This document shows, one piece after another, positions 41,467 through 51,303 of a DNA stretch of 64,000 nt (position 1 is the stretch's first letter; each line of letters opens with the position of its first letter). Origin of the DNA: Mixophyes australis (taxonomy: Eukaryota > Chordata > Amphibia > Anura > Limnodynastidae); contig JAVHZZ010000006.1 of assembly GCA_036250195.1 (NCBI GenBank), forward strand, positions 183,841,350 through 183,905,349, read 5' to 3'. The translations under genes were made by a program, and so were the position numbers. Under the pieces are notes generated by a model, which searched no databases, was not told where the DNA came from, and saw nothing but the letters and a program-made list of their open reading frames with translations.

Positions 41467-42362
41467 TATATCTCTAACTCAATATGTACTCATCTATGAT
41501 CTATGTATATCTTTTTATAATAGGTTTACCAACTTTTCCCTCCTCCCAGAGTATAATATTAATTAATATTACTTTGGGGTATCCCTCAGTGCTTATGAGA
41601 TAATACCTCTTATAATCGCAACTAAGTACATTTGTAGCGTAGATATCTGACTATGTTTCTCCTGAAAAGCATTGCCTGACTTACTAATACTATACTAATT
41701 AAGTCAGACTTTCTGCACATAAAAGACCATTGCTTGCCTTATGGTCTGATTTGCTCTAATTTACTATATAACAATGATTTTACATGCACTATTGAAATGT
41801 ACAAAATATTATCAGACTCACATATATCTATGCTATTAATAACTTTAATAATCAGTCTCTACTACTAGTATACTTACCAAATATTAATTACTTGGCTTCT
41901 AATATTACTGAGTATAACTAAAGTATATAGACTTTATACTGATGATTTGCCTTATATGTTTTACAAGCTGTATTTCGTTAACATTAGAGGTGATAATTTA
42001 CCTGTTTATACAACTCATAGGGATATATTATTAAAACTGGTAGGAATATATAGTATGGTAAACCTCCAGGTAAATATCGCCGCTATATAATATGGATGTT
42101 GAGTAATAGTTCACGATTGTGCTATTGAAAATATTATCCTAGACACCGATAACTCCCTACAGTTTTCTTTGCACCAATGAAGTGAATGGCTTTAAACTAA
42201 TACTAACTGTGATAGGCAAACCTAACTGTCAATCAAAGTCACGAGGGGATCTAAGCAGTAATATACACACCCAGCATGATAAACCCTCATGATTGGCTTT
42301 GCCTGTCTTGACCACACCTACCTGCATGACTATTTAAGAGCTGTCAAATCTTTGAATCATTG

Positions 42363-42400
42363 CGTCTTGAAAAAGCCACGGAGCGAAACGCGCGTCGGCG
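42363..42400 (+). ncRNA. Hammerhead-ribozyme-like motif, right arm
   Basis: Reading the RNA: stem I 5' strand GCGTC, core-like TTGAAAA (consensus CUGANGA), short stem II within GCCACGGAGC, then GAAAC, a GCGC loop, GTC, and stem I 3' strand GGCGT. Stem I pairs over five bases with two G-T wobbles. GAAAC-GCGC-GTC fits the short stem III described for Penelope hammerheads. Two core positions differ from consensus, including the G needed for catalysis, so self-cleavage is doubtful. Penelope elements are known to carry such ribozymes in their terminal repeats. Confidence 0.45.
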
Positions 42401-43349
42401 TTTTGTCTCACCAGTCCTTTACTAATTCTGTCAGGAATCGCTCCCCAGTCTTTACTTAGGTAGGGAATTTCACATAACCCCGCGATTCCTGGTCATAATA
42501 TCTGTTATCTCTGATGCCTCCGCTAAGCTTATTAGAACTTGATGCGGTTTCAAAGTGAATAGTGGGATTCTGAAACAGCTCTCAGCGGGAGTCTCTCTGG
42601 GACACTACTTATTATTTTTTGCCAGGTATCGCTCCCTAGTCCTTATTTAGGTAGGGAACTTTTATACAACCCTGCGATTCCTGGTTATAATATCTGTTAC
42701 CTCTGCTAAGCTTACTAGAGCCTTATGCGGCTTTAAGGAAATCAGTGGGATTTCTTATATAGCTTTCAGGGAGAGCCTCTCTGTGACATAATTTGTCTTA
42801 TTTAGCCTGCGGGAGTTTACTTATTCCGCATTGTTAATCTATACATCATTGTTAGGAGTTCAAGGAGTTTCTCCTTGATACAAACTTGGCGTATTAGCCT
42901 ATGGGAGTCTTTCAATAGACTTATCCCGCTATGTCACTATACATCTCACTGTAAGATACACTGCAGATTTGAGGTACCAGACGTTGTTTTATGTCTTATA
43001 TATTAAGATTACTATGTAAACTAGGGAGCATAATATCCTTATGTTATTATCAATACATGGTGTCCTCTTAATCTCAGGTAACAGAATTATCTGACATTTA
43101 ACATCTGACAGATATAATTATTAGCGCTATATCAGCTTATTACTGTATTTATATTAGGATACTGGTGAGACCTTGCAAAAATTCCCCCCCCCCTATTTTT
43201 GCAATTTTAAATCACAGTTCACAATATTTTTATTATTTCGCTCATCTACTTTCCATTTTAATCATACCTAATAAAAGTTATATTTTAATCTAGCACCTAC
43301 GGAGTGCCTCAAACCACACTGTCTTTTCTTTCTCTCCTCCCTCTATATA

Positions 43350-43364
43350 CTGAAGGACAAGAAG
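43350..43364 (+). repeat. Right 15-bp target-site duplication of the Penelope insertion
   Basis: CTGAAGGACAAGAAG, identical to 35191-35205. It immediately follows 'ctctatata', the outer end of the right arm. Confidence 0.92.
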
Positions 43365-45812
43365 ACCTGGCAATTTGGGAGAAGCACAGGTGTCCTAAAT
43401 ACCTAAGAGAGGTGAGTGGGACTAACACTAATCAACCTATGGCTAAATGTCAGAGAAAATAAAAGATGGGTCTGCACGCATGCAGACCTGAATCCAAGAT
43501 GGCGCCTGTCACTGGACTGTCTTTATCAAGTGTTTTAGTGTTATAATCACGCATAACCTCTTATTTCTGTATATGGCTTTACCTGTTTATTAAATGGATT
43601 AAGAACTTTAAACTGTGTTTGGATCAGTGGTAGTTAACCTGGACCCTTCCACCCACTAGTGGACGATTCAACTTTCATGGTGAGCGGTGGGGTTTTTAGC
43701 TATGTTCCACATTTCTAAGTGTTAGAAACAGGAGCATTTCCATGACAGCTCAATCCCCGGTGGTCTAGTGGTAGGAGGAAGTGGAGCAGGACTCCAGTGT
43801 CCGAAATGTGCTAATGCGTATGCTCCTGAAACCAGAGGTTTGGCACGAAGTCTTGCATTAGTGCCCACAGTGAATGGGCCCGTCTAGTACCTGCTGCGTA
43901 CATATTCCTTAGGACTGGGTTTAACTTAATTTACAGTTTTGGGAGGATGTCCCCTTAACCAATGATAGTCATAGGTACAGACTGGTGGCACCTAATAAGT
44001 ATATTATACTTAATACGTATACTTAAGATAAGTATAAGGGAGTCTGTCCACCACAACAAGAAGTGTATCCTGCACGGACGTGCAGAGACTGTGTCACAGG
44101 GTGTTACAATGCATACCAACAACCTGCACCTGCATGTATATATGTAAATACAGTAACCTGTATATGCAAGATAGCAGAGTTTGACTTTTCAAATAGGATT
44201 TTGCAAGTAGCTGCTGCTTATATAGTGGAATACAGTAACCTTCCCCTCTAAAAACTACTTCGCACTTATGTTAAATTTAGTTACTGCAACACCAGAAATT
44301 TACCATCAACAAAGATACAAAAGTGAGCGGTAGATATTAAAAGGTTGAAGACCCCTGGACAGACATTCCAACACACATTGATATATAAAGCAGCAGATTA
44401 ATTACGACCCAAAATAAATAAAATGGCCTAAAATATTTGCTTTTGTACTGCAAACATTATTTGTCATTAGAAAAAACAGCCTTATGCCTGTTCCTTTTTA
44501 TCTGGAGTAAGGAGGCCATCTTGCCTGCTCAGTGAAGAGGATGCCAGCTATGCAATCTAATATTTTTGCTTGGAAGAGTTGTTTGGTAGTGTTATGTCAG
44601 ACCATGTGCCCAGACAGATATGTAAATATTGAACAACTTGTAGCCAAGAACTGTTAGTGTGTTTTCTAAGAAAGTTGAAATGTAACTAATATTGATAAGC
44701 TCAGAGATTGTTTCTAAACTTTTTGAAAACAACTGTATCTCTGGTAATTAAGAATTATAAAAATAGTGATAATGACAACAACAACAACTGCTTACCAATA
44801 ATAAGAAGATTGATTTATGCTGTTACATCCAACTTTAGAGCTCACCTGTATAGGGGGCCAGATCCCAGGAGTTTAGACACATATGAGCAGGAGAAGCTGG
44901 CAGAGTTCCAATGCTTTCTCAGGCACTGAAAAATACACATCCCAGCATGCCTAAGCAGTTTAGGAGGAAGTGATGTCATAGCCCACAAGAAGGAGAGAGA
45001 TTAGCACCCAAGGAGAAGTACGGGAGTGTGGCCAGAGAGGAGGCAGGCTCGGCCTCTACTGGAATGGCCGCCTCACCAAATGGAGGAGCTGATGGAGAGA
45101 GGAATTCATTAAGTCTGCTAGAGAGATCAGGAGGAAAGAGAGAGTACCGTGTAGACAAGTACTGCAGGTAAAGGCAAAGACAGAGATGGTGTTGTCATAG
45201 CAGTGAAACTAGAGTCAAGGAGAATGACTGCAAACCCCTTAGAGAGGAACTGCAAGTCTTACAGAGAAAGCTTCATGTTTGAGAGAGAGAGAGCTATCAA
45301 CCTTATAGTGAAAGCTACCAATCTTCCAAGAATGCTGCCATTCTAATAGGGAGAGCTGCCAGGTTACTAGAAAGGGATCTCAGTGAGAACTACCAATTCC
45401 ACAGGGGAATATGCTATTGCCACAGAGTAATCTGTCAGATGTCCACTGGAAGTTTACAGAACTCCCGAGGGAGTCCAGGTCCAGTCCAAAGGTTGAGAGA
45501 GAGTCCAGGTTCAGTATGGAGGTTGTGACGAAACAAGTTTGAGAACACCTTAACCAGCCTGTCCCTTGTTTCTCACAAAATCTGGAGTACAACAACATGT
45601 ACTTTTTATAGCCCTCTTTTTGTTCCCCAGCTCACCATAGTACAACTGAGGTGTCTCATTACATGTGGATAAGGGGACATTGTAGCTCATTGTAATTATG
45701 TCGATTGTTTATTGCAGAGTGTTTATATTGTAGTGAAGCTGTTATGGGTTTTGGATTATGCAGTTTAGGATAGTCAGATGACTGTAACTCCTAAAGCTAG
45801 TGGGACAAGATC
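43365..45812. other. Unassigned intergenic DNA
   Basis: No domain is recognised. A tRNA-like phrase ('ccccggtggtctagtggtag', about 43755) has an A-box appearance but no matching B box or cloverleaf. G-rich 'gagag' repeats at 44990-45500 give unconvincing open frames on both strands. Confidence 0.45.
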
Positions 45813-45890
45813 AAGGCAACATGGTTTTGCCAAGGTGAAAAGTTACTCATTTTTTTGCTTTACTTCCCTTAATGAATCAGGATCAATGTG
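45813..45890. repeat. Half of a GGGCCTGATTCATTAA-type MITE
   Basis: Contains 'caacatggttttgccaaggt', 'gaaaagttactca' and 'ttaatgaatcagg', matching the right end of the partial copy at 53735-53968. The left half is absent. Confidence 0.6.
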
Positions 45891-46582
45891 TTAAACCTGT
45901 CTGGCTTTTACTGTGTGTACATAATATTCTAGTGTTGTTTTATTACAATAAATGTACTGTTGTACTTTTCTAACTGCATTTGCCTAAGTGACTATGAGAA
46001 TCCTAGAAGATACTGGGTAGGCATCCCTGGCGTAGTGAGGCCCCCCTGGGTGGCCAGCCAGCGTGAAGTGGATAGAATTGGGCCAGATAAACCCGGTATT
46101 CTCACAGAGGTCCAGAGGGAGTCTGGAACCGATACCATTGGCAGTGTAAGTTCAGACCTGAGGTCCATTGGAGTCCTGTTCATAGGCCCCGAGGGAGACT
46201 GGAACTGCTGCAGTCATTTGCAGATTATCCTGTTCCAGTCCAGTTATTCCAGATGCCTGCGGTTACTATTACTTTTGTATCCCAGCCTAATGAGTATAGT
46301 CATTGGAGACCTATCCAGGCATTTCATCCACATTTCAAGTGCCCACCAGGTTTTCAGAATTGGTCAGTGTCCACAGCAAGTATGAGTAACCCACTACTGC
46401 ATACCGCCATACACGTGGCTAACTACCATTACTGTGGCCCATCTGAGCTAGATGTCTGCCTTTGAACTGTCCTATCCTGCTTGAACTGCTCCTCCCGTCA
46501 TCTTCTACACATATCTGTGTTTATTCTTGTTCAAGGGATTATTACCATACTATTTGTCTTCTTACTAAATACCAGAGACTCT
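45891..46582. other. Unassigned DNA
   Basis: Positions 45975-46220 are GC-richer, with 'gagggagtctgga' and 'gaggtcca' words reminiscent of an LTR-element junction, but I cannot define ends or a domain. Confidence 0.35.
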
Positions 46583-46700
46583 AGGGAGTATATTTACTAA
46601 ACTGCAGGTTTGAAAAAGTGGAGATGTTGCCTTTAGCAGCCAATCAGATTCTAGCTGTCATTTTGTAGAATAAATAAATGATAACTAGGCGTAAATATAG
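46583..46700. mobile_element. Truncated fold-back MITE (23751 family)
   Basis: Left half only: 'tatatttactaaactgcagg', 'gtttgaaaaagtggagatgt', 'caatcagattctagctgtca', then a jump to a short remnant of the right end ('gcgtaaatatagctc'). Confidence 0.75.
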
Positions 46701-47450
46701 CTCTCGGAGTACTACCCATATAATTGTTCCCATTCTCACAGTTGATATAATTATTGTTGGGACTACAATCCTCAGTACTCAGTGTTATTCTTCATGATTA
46801 ACTTTGTTGAATAACTTCGGGTTTTTAAATTATTTGTGTTTGTAGCATTTCCATTTCAACCATGTTGTCTGCTAGGGGCGCCTAACCAGATCAGGGTGTT
46901 TGCCTGTAGGTTTAAATATAAGTGCTACCCACTATAAGCCCAAGTCAAGTGGCTTATAAGAAGAATGAGATGCTTCTTATAATAACTTTTATTGTAAAGA
47001 GTTGTAAACAGTTACCACTGTTCTTACTGATTTATTATATTAAGAGTTCTGCCCTTGCTGAATCTGCCATTTCACCAAAGTTCTGCAATCACCATCTAAG
47101 GATGGCGATTACATAAGGAAATGATTGAACAAATGCTTTATTCTTATAATAAAGCATTTTTTTCAAATGGGAAATATTTTGTTAAATATATTTATCTATT
47201 GTTAACTAATGTTTCAACTATATACAAACAATGCATTCTAAAGCGTCCAAAAATAGAAAATTGTAGCCCTGCAACAAAACAAATTGTGCCACAACACTCA
47301 AACACAGTATTTATAAACAGGTTAAGGATAAATGGTGCCATTTTCAATCTTTTCAATCTTACAAGGAATGTTATCTCCGAATGTGTCTTTTTGGTACAGT
47401 AAACACTTTGTGACCTTCATACAAACAACAAAAATGAATGAGATAATAAT
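46701..47450. other. Unassigned intergenic DNA
   Basis: AT-rich; no recognisable features. Confidence 0.5.
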
Positions 47451-47453
47451 CTA

Positions 47454-47783
47454 GGGCCTGATTCATTAAGGATCTTAAATGAAGTGATCTTATTTCAGTC
47501 TCCTGGACAAAACCATGTTACAATGCAAGGGGTGCAAACTAGTTTTCTGTTTTGCACATAAGTTAAATACTGCCTGTTTTTTCATGTAGCACACAAATAC
47601 TTGATAGCTTATTTGTACACTGAAATTTAAAGTTGATATTTGTGTGCTACATGAAAAAACAGTCAGTATTTATCTTATGTGCAAAACAGAACACTCATTT
47701 GCACCCCTTGCAATGTAACATGGTTTTGTCTAGAGACTGAAATAAGAATACTCTTCATTTAAGATCCTTAATGAATCAGGCCC
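47454..47783. mobile_element. Full fold-back MITE, GGGCCTGATTCATTAA termini (330 bp)
   Basis: The two halves are reverse complements over most of their length, from the termini GGGCCTGATTCATTAAGGATC through 'tgttttgcacataag' and 'tttttcatgtagcacacaaa' to a short loop near 47620. CTA flanks both sides (47451-47453 and 47784-47786). A long palindrome of this kind would form a hairpin of about 150 bp in single-stranded form. Confidence 0.88.
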
Positions 47784-47786
47784 CTA

Positions 47787-48128
47787 GTGTTCATCACCAA
47801 TAACATAATATACTTTATATGTGTGAATTTCTTTTTATTCCAATATTTAAAATCATCAAGTATGAGCATGTGCATGGTAACAAATATGGAATAATATAGT
47901 GTAGTATTTCTAAAATGCCACATCAACATCTCTATATAGGGCTTAATAGTGATCTTTTAATTTGTAAACACCAATGAAACAAATTCCACCCAAATATATT
48001 CCACAATCAAAATCGAGTGCCCCCTTTCCTTTGCACCCCTTCTGTGTATATACTTACATTAGGGAATCTTCTTTCTCTTGTGTCACTGCTACTCAAAAAT
48101 TAAGAGGGAATAAAAAATAACCAGATCT
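47787..48128. other. Unassigned intergenic DNA
   Basis: No features are recognised. Confidence 0.5.
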
Positions 48129-48307
48129 GGGGGTAAATGTATTAAAGCTGAGAGTTTTCCAGTGGGTTTGAAAAGTGGAGATGTTGCCTATAGCAACCAA
48201 TCAGGTTCTAGCTATCATTTTGTAGAATGTACTAAATAAATGACAGCTAGAATCTGATTGGTTTTTCAAACCCGCCGGAAAACTGTCAGCTTGATACATT
48301 TACCCCC
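48129..48307. mobile_element. Fold-back MITE (23751 family, variant ends)
   Basis: Starts GGGGGTAAATGTATTAA and ends, reverse-complemented, GGGGGTAAATGTATCAA. The interior shares 'agtggagatgttgcctatag', 'caaccaatcag' and 'gaatgtactaaataaat' with 23751-23922, but the right arm has lost the 'gctataggcaacatctcc' segment. Confidence 0.8.
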
Positions 48308-48998
48308 TGGTGTATTACTATTATCCACAATGGATATTTATTCTTATAAAAATGCATTCACATTACATCAAACAATTAAAAACATACATCCCTAGAGAGG
48401 TATTGCAGTTTTCTCTTCCTGAAACAATTGGAATAATGTGCCAAATAGAAAGACTTATGATATAAGGATACTTCTGTCTGCAATGATGTTATCTCCCAAT
48501 GAGTCCGGAACAGGCTACTCTCTATCTCACGCTTGCACATATCTCTTGAGATGGTCTCAACAAAGTGTAAGTTCACTCTTATCACTCTAGGCCAGTATCG
48601 CAGAGGCAGCTGAGCATCCCTGCAGAGGTTTTAATAATAAATCAGGTAATATGTGGTTTTCTATCTCCACAATAAATGGTGGTAGAAGACGAGACCAATC
48701 ACCGAAGAAAGAGAGAAGTATAATGTGGATCATCATATAAAATGCTTTTGGTTTAAATTACAAGTATCAGCCCACTGGACTGACAAGGTTAACTGGCTTC
48801 TAATAGCATTGTCAGATTGTCACTTTAGAATGCTGCTACTTTCTCACCAGGAAACTGTGCAATTCTAAAGTGTACTAAATACTGGTTATCGTACATTGAA
48901 AGCATGCAAAAGCAATTTTGTTGTGCTGCATGAGGAGTTTTGATAACAGAGATGGAGAAGGGGTACAGAAAGAAGTTTGTCACACTGAAATATAGCTA
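48308..48998. other. Unassigned intergenic DNA
   Basis: No gene or repeat is recognised. Confidence 0.5.
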
Positions 48999-50139
48999 TT
49001 CACAGACCAGGGCCGGACTGGGACTAAAAATCAGCCCTGGCATTTAAAGCACACAGGCCCACCTCTGTTGATTAGCAGGAAAAAAATGTGTGCCACAGTG
49101 CAGTGGCGGTGCCGCCAAAGGCGTAGCTACATTATGTTGGGGGTGTGGTCAAAATGGTGCGTTGATACATACATTATAATAAAACATTACATTTATCAGA
49201 CCCTCCCCATCCACATTACGCCACCCCCAGATACATTATGACACCCCCAGCCCACTGTACTTATCTATGCTTCTGATGCTGCTGACATTCCTGTAGAGTG
49301 AGCAGGGAAGCTCTTAGTCTCATGAGATTAATAAATCTCGTGAGATTTAGAGCTCCTCGGCTTGCTTTCCAGGCTGTGCCCTGTCCGGGACGGAGCACAG
49401 ATCCTCCTGCTGACCAACTGGATTAAGGCTCCGGGGGCCCGGGCACTTAAGTCAGGGGGGCTCCTATGATGTAATTTGGCTATTAGACAAATTTTTGACA
49501 AATACAAAGGCAATACTGTGTGCACTACTGTTAGGTGCACGCATTTCTGTCTTAACAAGCAGTACAGTGTGAAGCAGGACATATCTCCCAACTGTCCTTG
49601 TAGTCAGACTAAATCCTGACTAAGTGGGACAGTCACCCACCAAATTCAGAACAGTTGGCAGACTGTCCTGGTCTCTCCTACCTGTCTTGTCATGGTCACC
49701 ACTTGTGGCTGCTGGTGTCTTTAGATCAGTTGCTGCTTGTCTGGATCCTGGAATGTTGGATGCCCTATTTGGAGAAAAAAATGAGCAGATGAAATTTAGC
49801 CCTGGTGTTAAATCAATATAGCATCCATGTTTTAAAATTAGGCCACACTGCAGCCACAACATTAAAGTACTAGTATTCACATTTGATAAATATATCTATT
49901 TCCCTCCAACTAGCCCTGACATTAAATAGTATTCCCATTTAATAAATAAAACTATTTCCCTCTCTCCAAATAGAATAGCACCCAATAATTAACCCCCACC
50001 TGCAATTCCCTATTAGATTAACAGCCTACCTCCCACATTATATTAAGAGCTACCCATACACACATTATTGTCATACACCGGCCCTCACACACACATACTA
50101 TAGTTATATTGTTACACACATACACACTATAATCATACC

Positions 50140-50170
50140 CTGTCACACACACACACACACACACACACAT
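50140..50170. repeat. (CA)n microsatellite
   Basis: A pure (CA)n run of about 14 units in a broader 'cacacatac' rich region (50085-50205). Confidence 0.9.
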
Positions 50171-50369
50171 ACTATAGTTATACTGTTACACACATACACA
50201 CTATTATCATAAAGGTCATTCTTTGGATATTTTTTTGGGGGGTTATTTTTTGGGTTATTTGTATTCATTGTCATTCAGAGCTTGATTTATATATTTTTTA
50301 ACTTTGTCGATCCCATTTTTATTGGCGCCTGTCAGTAAATTCTGTGTTATTTTTTTGTTACACTATAAT

Positions 50370-50692
50370 CATACCCTGTCACACAAATAGATACCCTGTC
50401 ACACAAATGAATAGATACCCTGTCACACAAATAGATACCCTGTCACACAAATAAATAGATAACCTGTCACACATATAGATCCCCTGTCACACATATAGAT
50501 CCCCTGTCACACATATAGATCCCCTGTCACACATATAGATCCCCTGTCACACATATAGATCCCGTCACTCATATAGATCCCCTGTCACACATATAGATCC
50601 CCTGTCACACATATAGATCCCCTGTCACTCATATAGATCCCCTGTCACTCATATAGATCCCCTGTCACACATATAGATCCCCTGTCACACAA
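50370..50692. repeat. Minisatellite of about 20 bp units
   Basis: About fifteen units of 'cccctgtcacacatatagat', with cac/cact and 'aaatagatac' variants toward the left. The units abut without spacers, so this is a tandem minisatellite. Confidence 0.95.
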
Positions 50693-50883
50693 ACTACCCC
50701 CCCTCCTCCTCCTCCTCTTACCTTGTGCGCTCCGCGGCGCTGTGTACAGTCTCTCCTAACACATGGAACGGCACCTATCACATCGTGCACGTCCCATGTG
50801 ACATCTCCAGAGCCATTCATAGAAGAGAGGGGAGGAGGGGAGGCGTGGCCACACCAGGAAGTAAGTGTAGAGCCGACCCCACC

Positions 50884-50938
50884 GCTCAGCGCACAGACTG
50901 TCATGCCGAATTCTGGCATGACAGTCTGTGTGCTGAGC
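50884..50938. repeat. Strong hairpin, 24-bp arms
   Basis: Left arm 50884-50907 and right arm 50915-50938 are reverse complements with a single mismatch; the loop is 'gaattct'. The core words are 'cacagactgtcatgcc' and 'ggcatgacagtctgtg'. It lies 90 bp inside the right terminus of the hAT-type element and may be part of its subterminal structure. Confidence 0.9.
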
Positions 50939-51183
50939 GATGGGGCTGGCCAGCTAGCAACCGACCCATCTGGCCATCGGCCCTTCTGGCATTTGCCAGA
51001 AGTGCCAGATGGCCAGTCCAGCCCTGTTCACAGATACAGCAGGGAGTGTAGAGTTTGCAAAGTTTTTTGCAGTAAAATGGAATGTGTTGAAACACCCTAT
51101 ACAGTGGATTTAAAAAAACATGCTTGACTTGCAGCGTGGTGGTATTCAGGTTTGATAATGAGCCAGTGGTGAATGCTTTGTCA

Positions 51184-51303
51184 TGTCCAGTGATGCCTTT
51201 ATTGCAAACATTAGTGCTAGATGTTGGAAAATGAGCTATTCACATGTCCAATGATGCCTTTATTGCAAGCATTAGTGCTAGATGTTGGAAAGTGAGCTAT
51301 TCA
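51184..51303 (+). repeat. Tandem duplication of about 62 bp
   Basis: Two units share 'catgtccagtgatgccttta' (second unit 'catgtccaatgatgccttta'), 'ttgcaa.cattagtgctaga' and 'tgttggaaa.tgagctattc'. They differ at only a few sites, so the duplication is fairly recent. Confidence 0.92.

Larger units (their letters stand above)
35206..43349. mobile_element. Penelope-like retroelement, head-to-head double copy
   Basis: One insertion of 8,144 bp. The left arm (35319-38718, minus strand) and right arm (39949-43349, plus strand) are reverse complements over 3.4 kb, with very few differences visible: a G9/C10 run, and one R/W codon change seen in the protein. Between them is 1,230 bp of single-copy sequence (38719-39948) carrying the N-terminal part of the minus-strand copy. 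113 bp at 35206-35318 occur only on the left. A 15-bp target duplication encloses the whole. Penelope elements are known for 5'-truncated inverted partners, and this is a clean example. The motifs suggest the Neptune-like vertebrate branch, but I have not tested this. Confidence 0.93.
49007..51026. mobile_element. hAT-type non-autonomous element with CAGGGCYGGACTGG termini
   Basis: Left terminus CAGGGCCGGACTGGGAC from 49008; right terminus, reverse-complemented, CAGGGCTGGACTGGCC ending at 51026. TTCACAGA flanks both sides (48999-49006 and 51027-51034), an 8-bp duplication, with one extra C at 49007. The CAGGG start and 8-bp duplication fit hAT. It is a different family from the TAGAGATG elements. 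The interior holds a CA microsatellite, a minisatellite, and a strong hairpin near the right end. No transposase domain is seen. Confidence 0.85.

Noticed and set aside
35206..43349. Two independent Penelope insertions facing each other
   Set aside because: Only one target duplication pair is found and it encloses both copies. There is no duplication at the internal junction, so a single event is more likely.
43755..43800. tRNA-like phrase 'ccccggtggtctagtggtag'
   Set aside because: It looks like an A box of a Glu/Gly tRNA, but no B box (GTTCGA) or acceptor/anticodon pairing follows, so it is not called as a tRNA or SINE.
50370..50692. Array of short direct repeats resembling a CRISPR array
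   Set aside because: Units are contiguous with no unique spacers, and the host is a vertebrate. It is a minisatellite. The same applies to 28100-28655 and 56438-58560.
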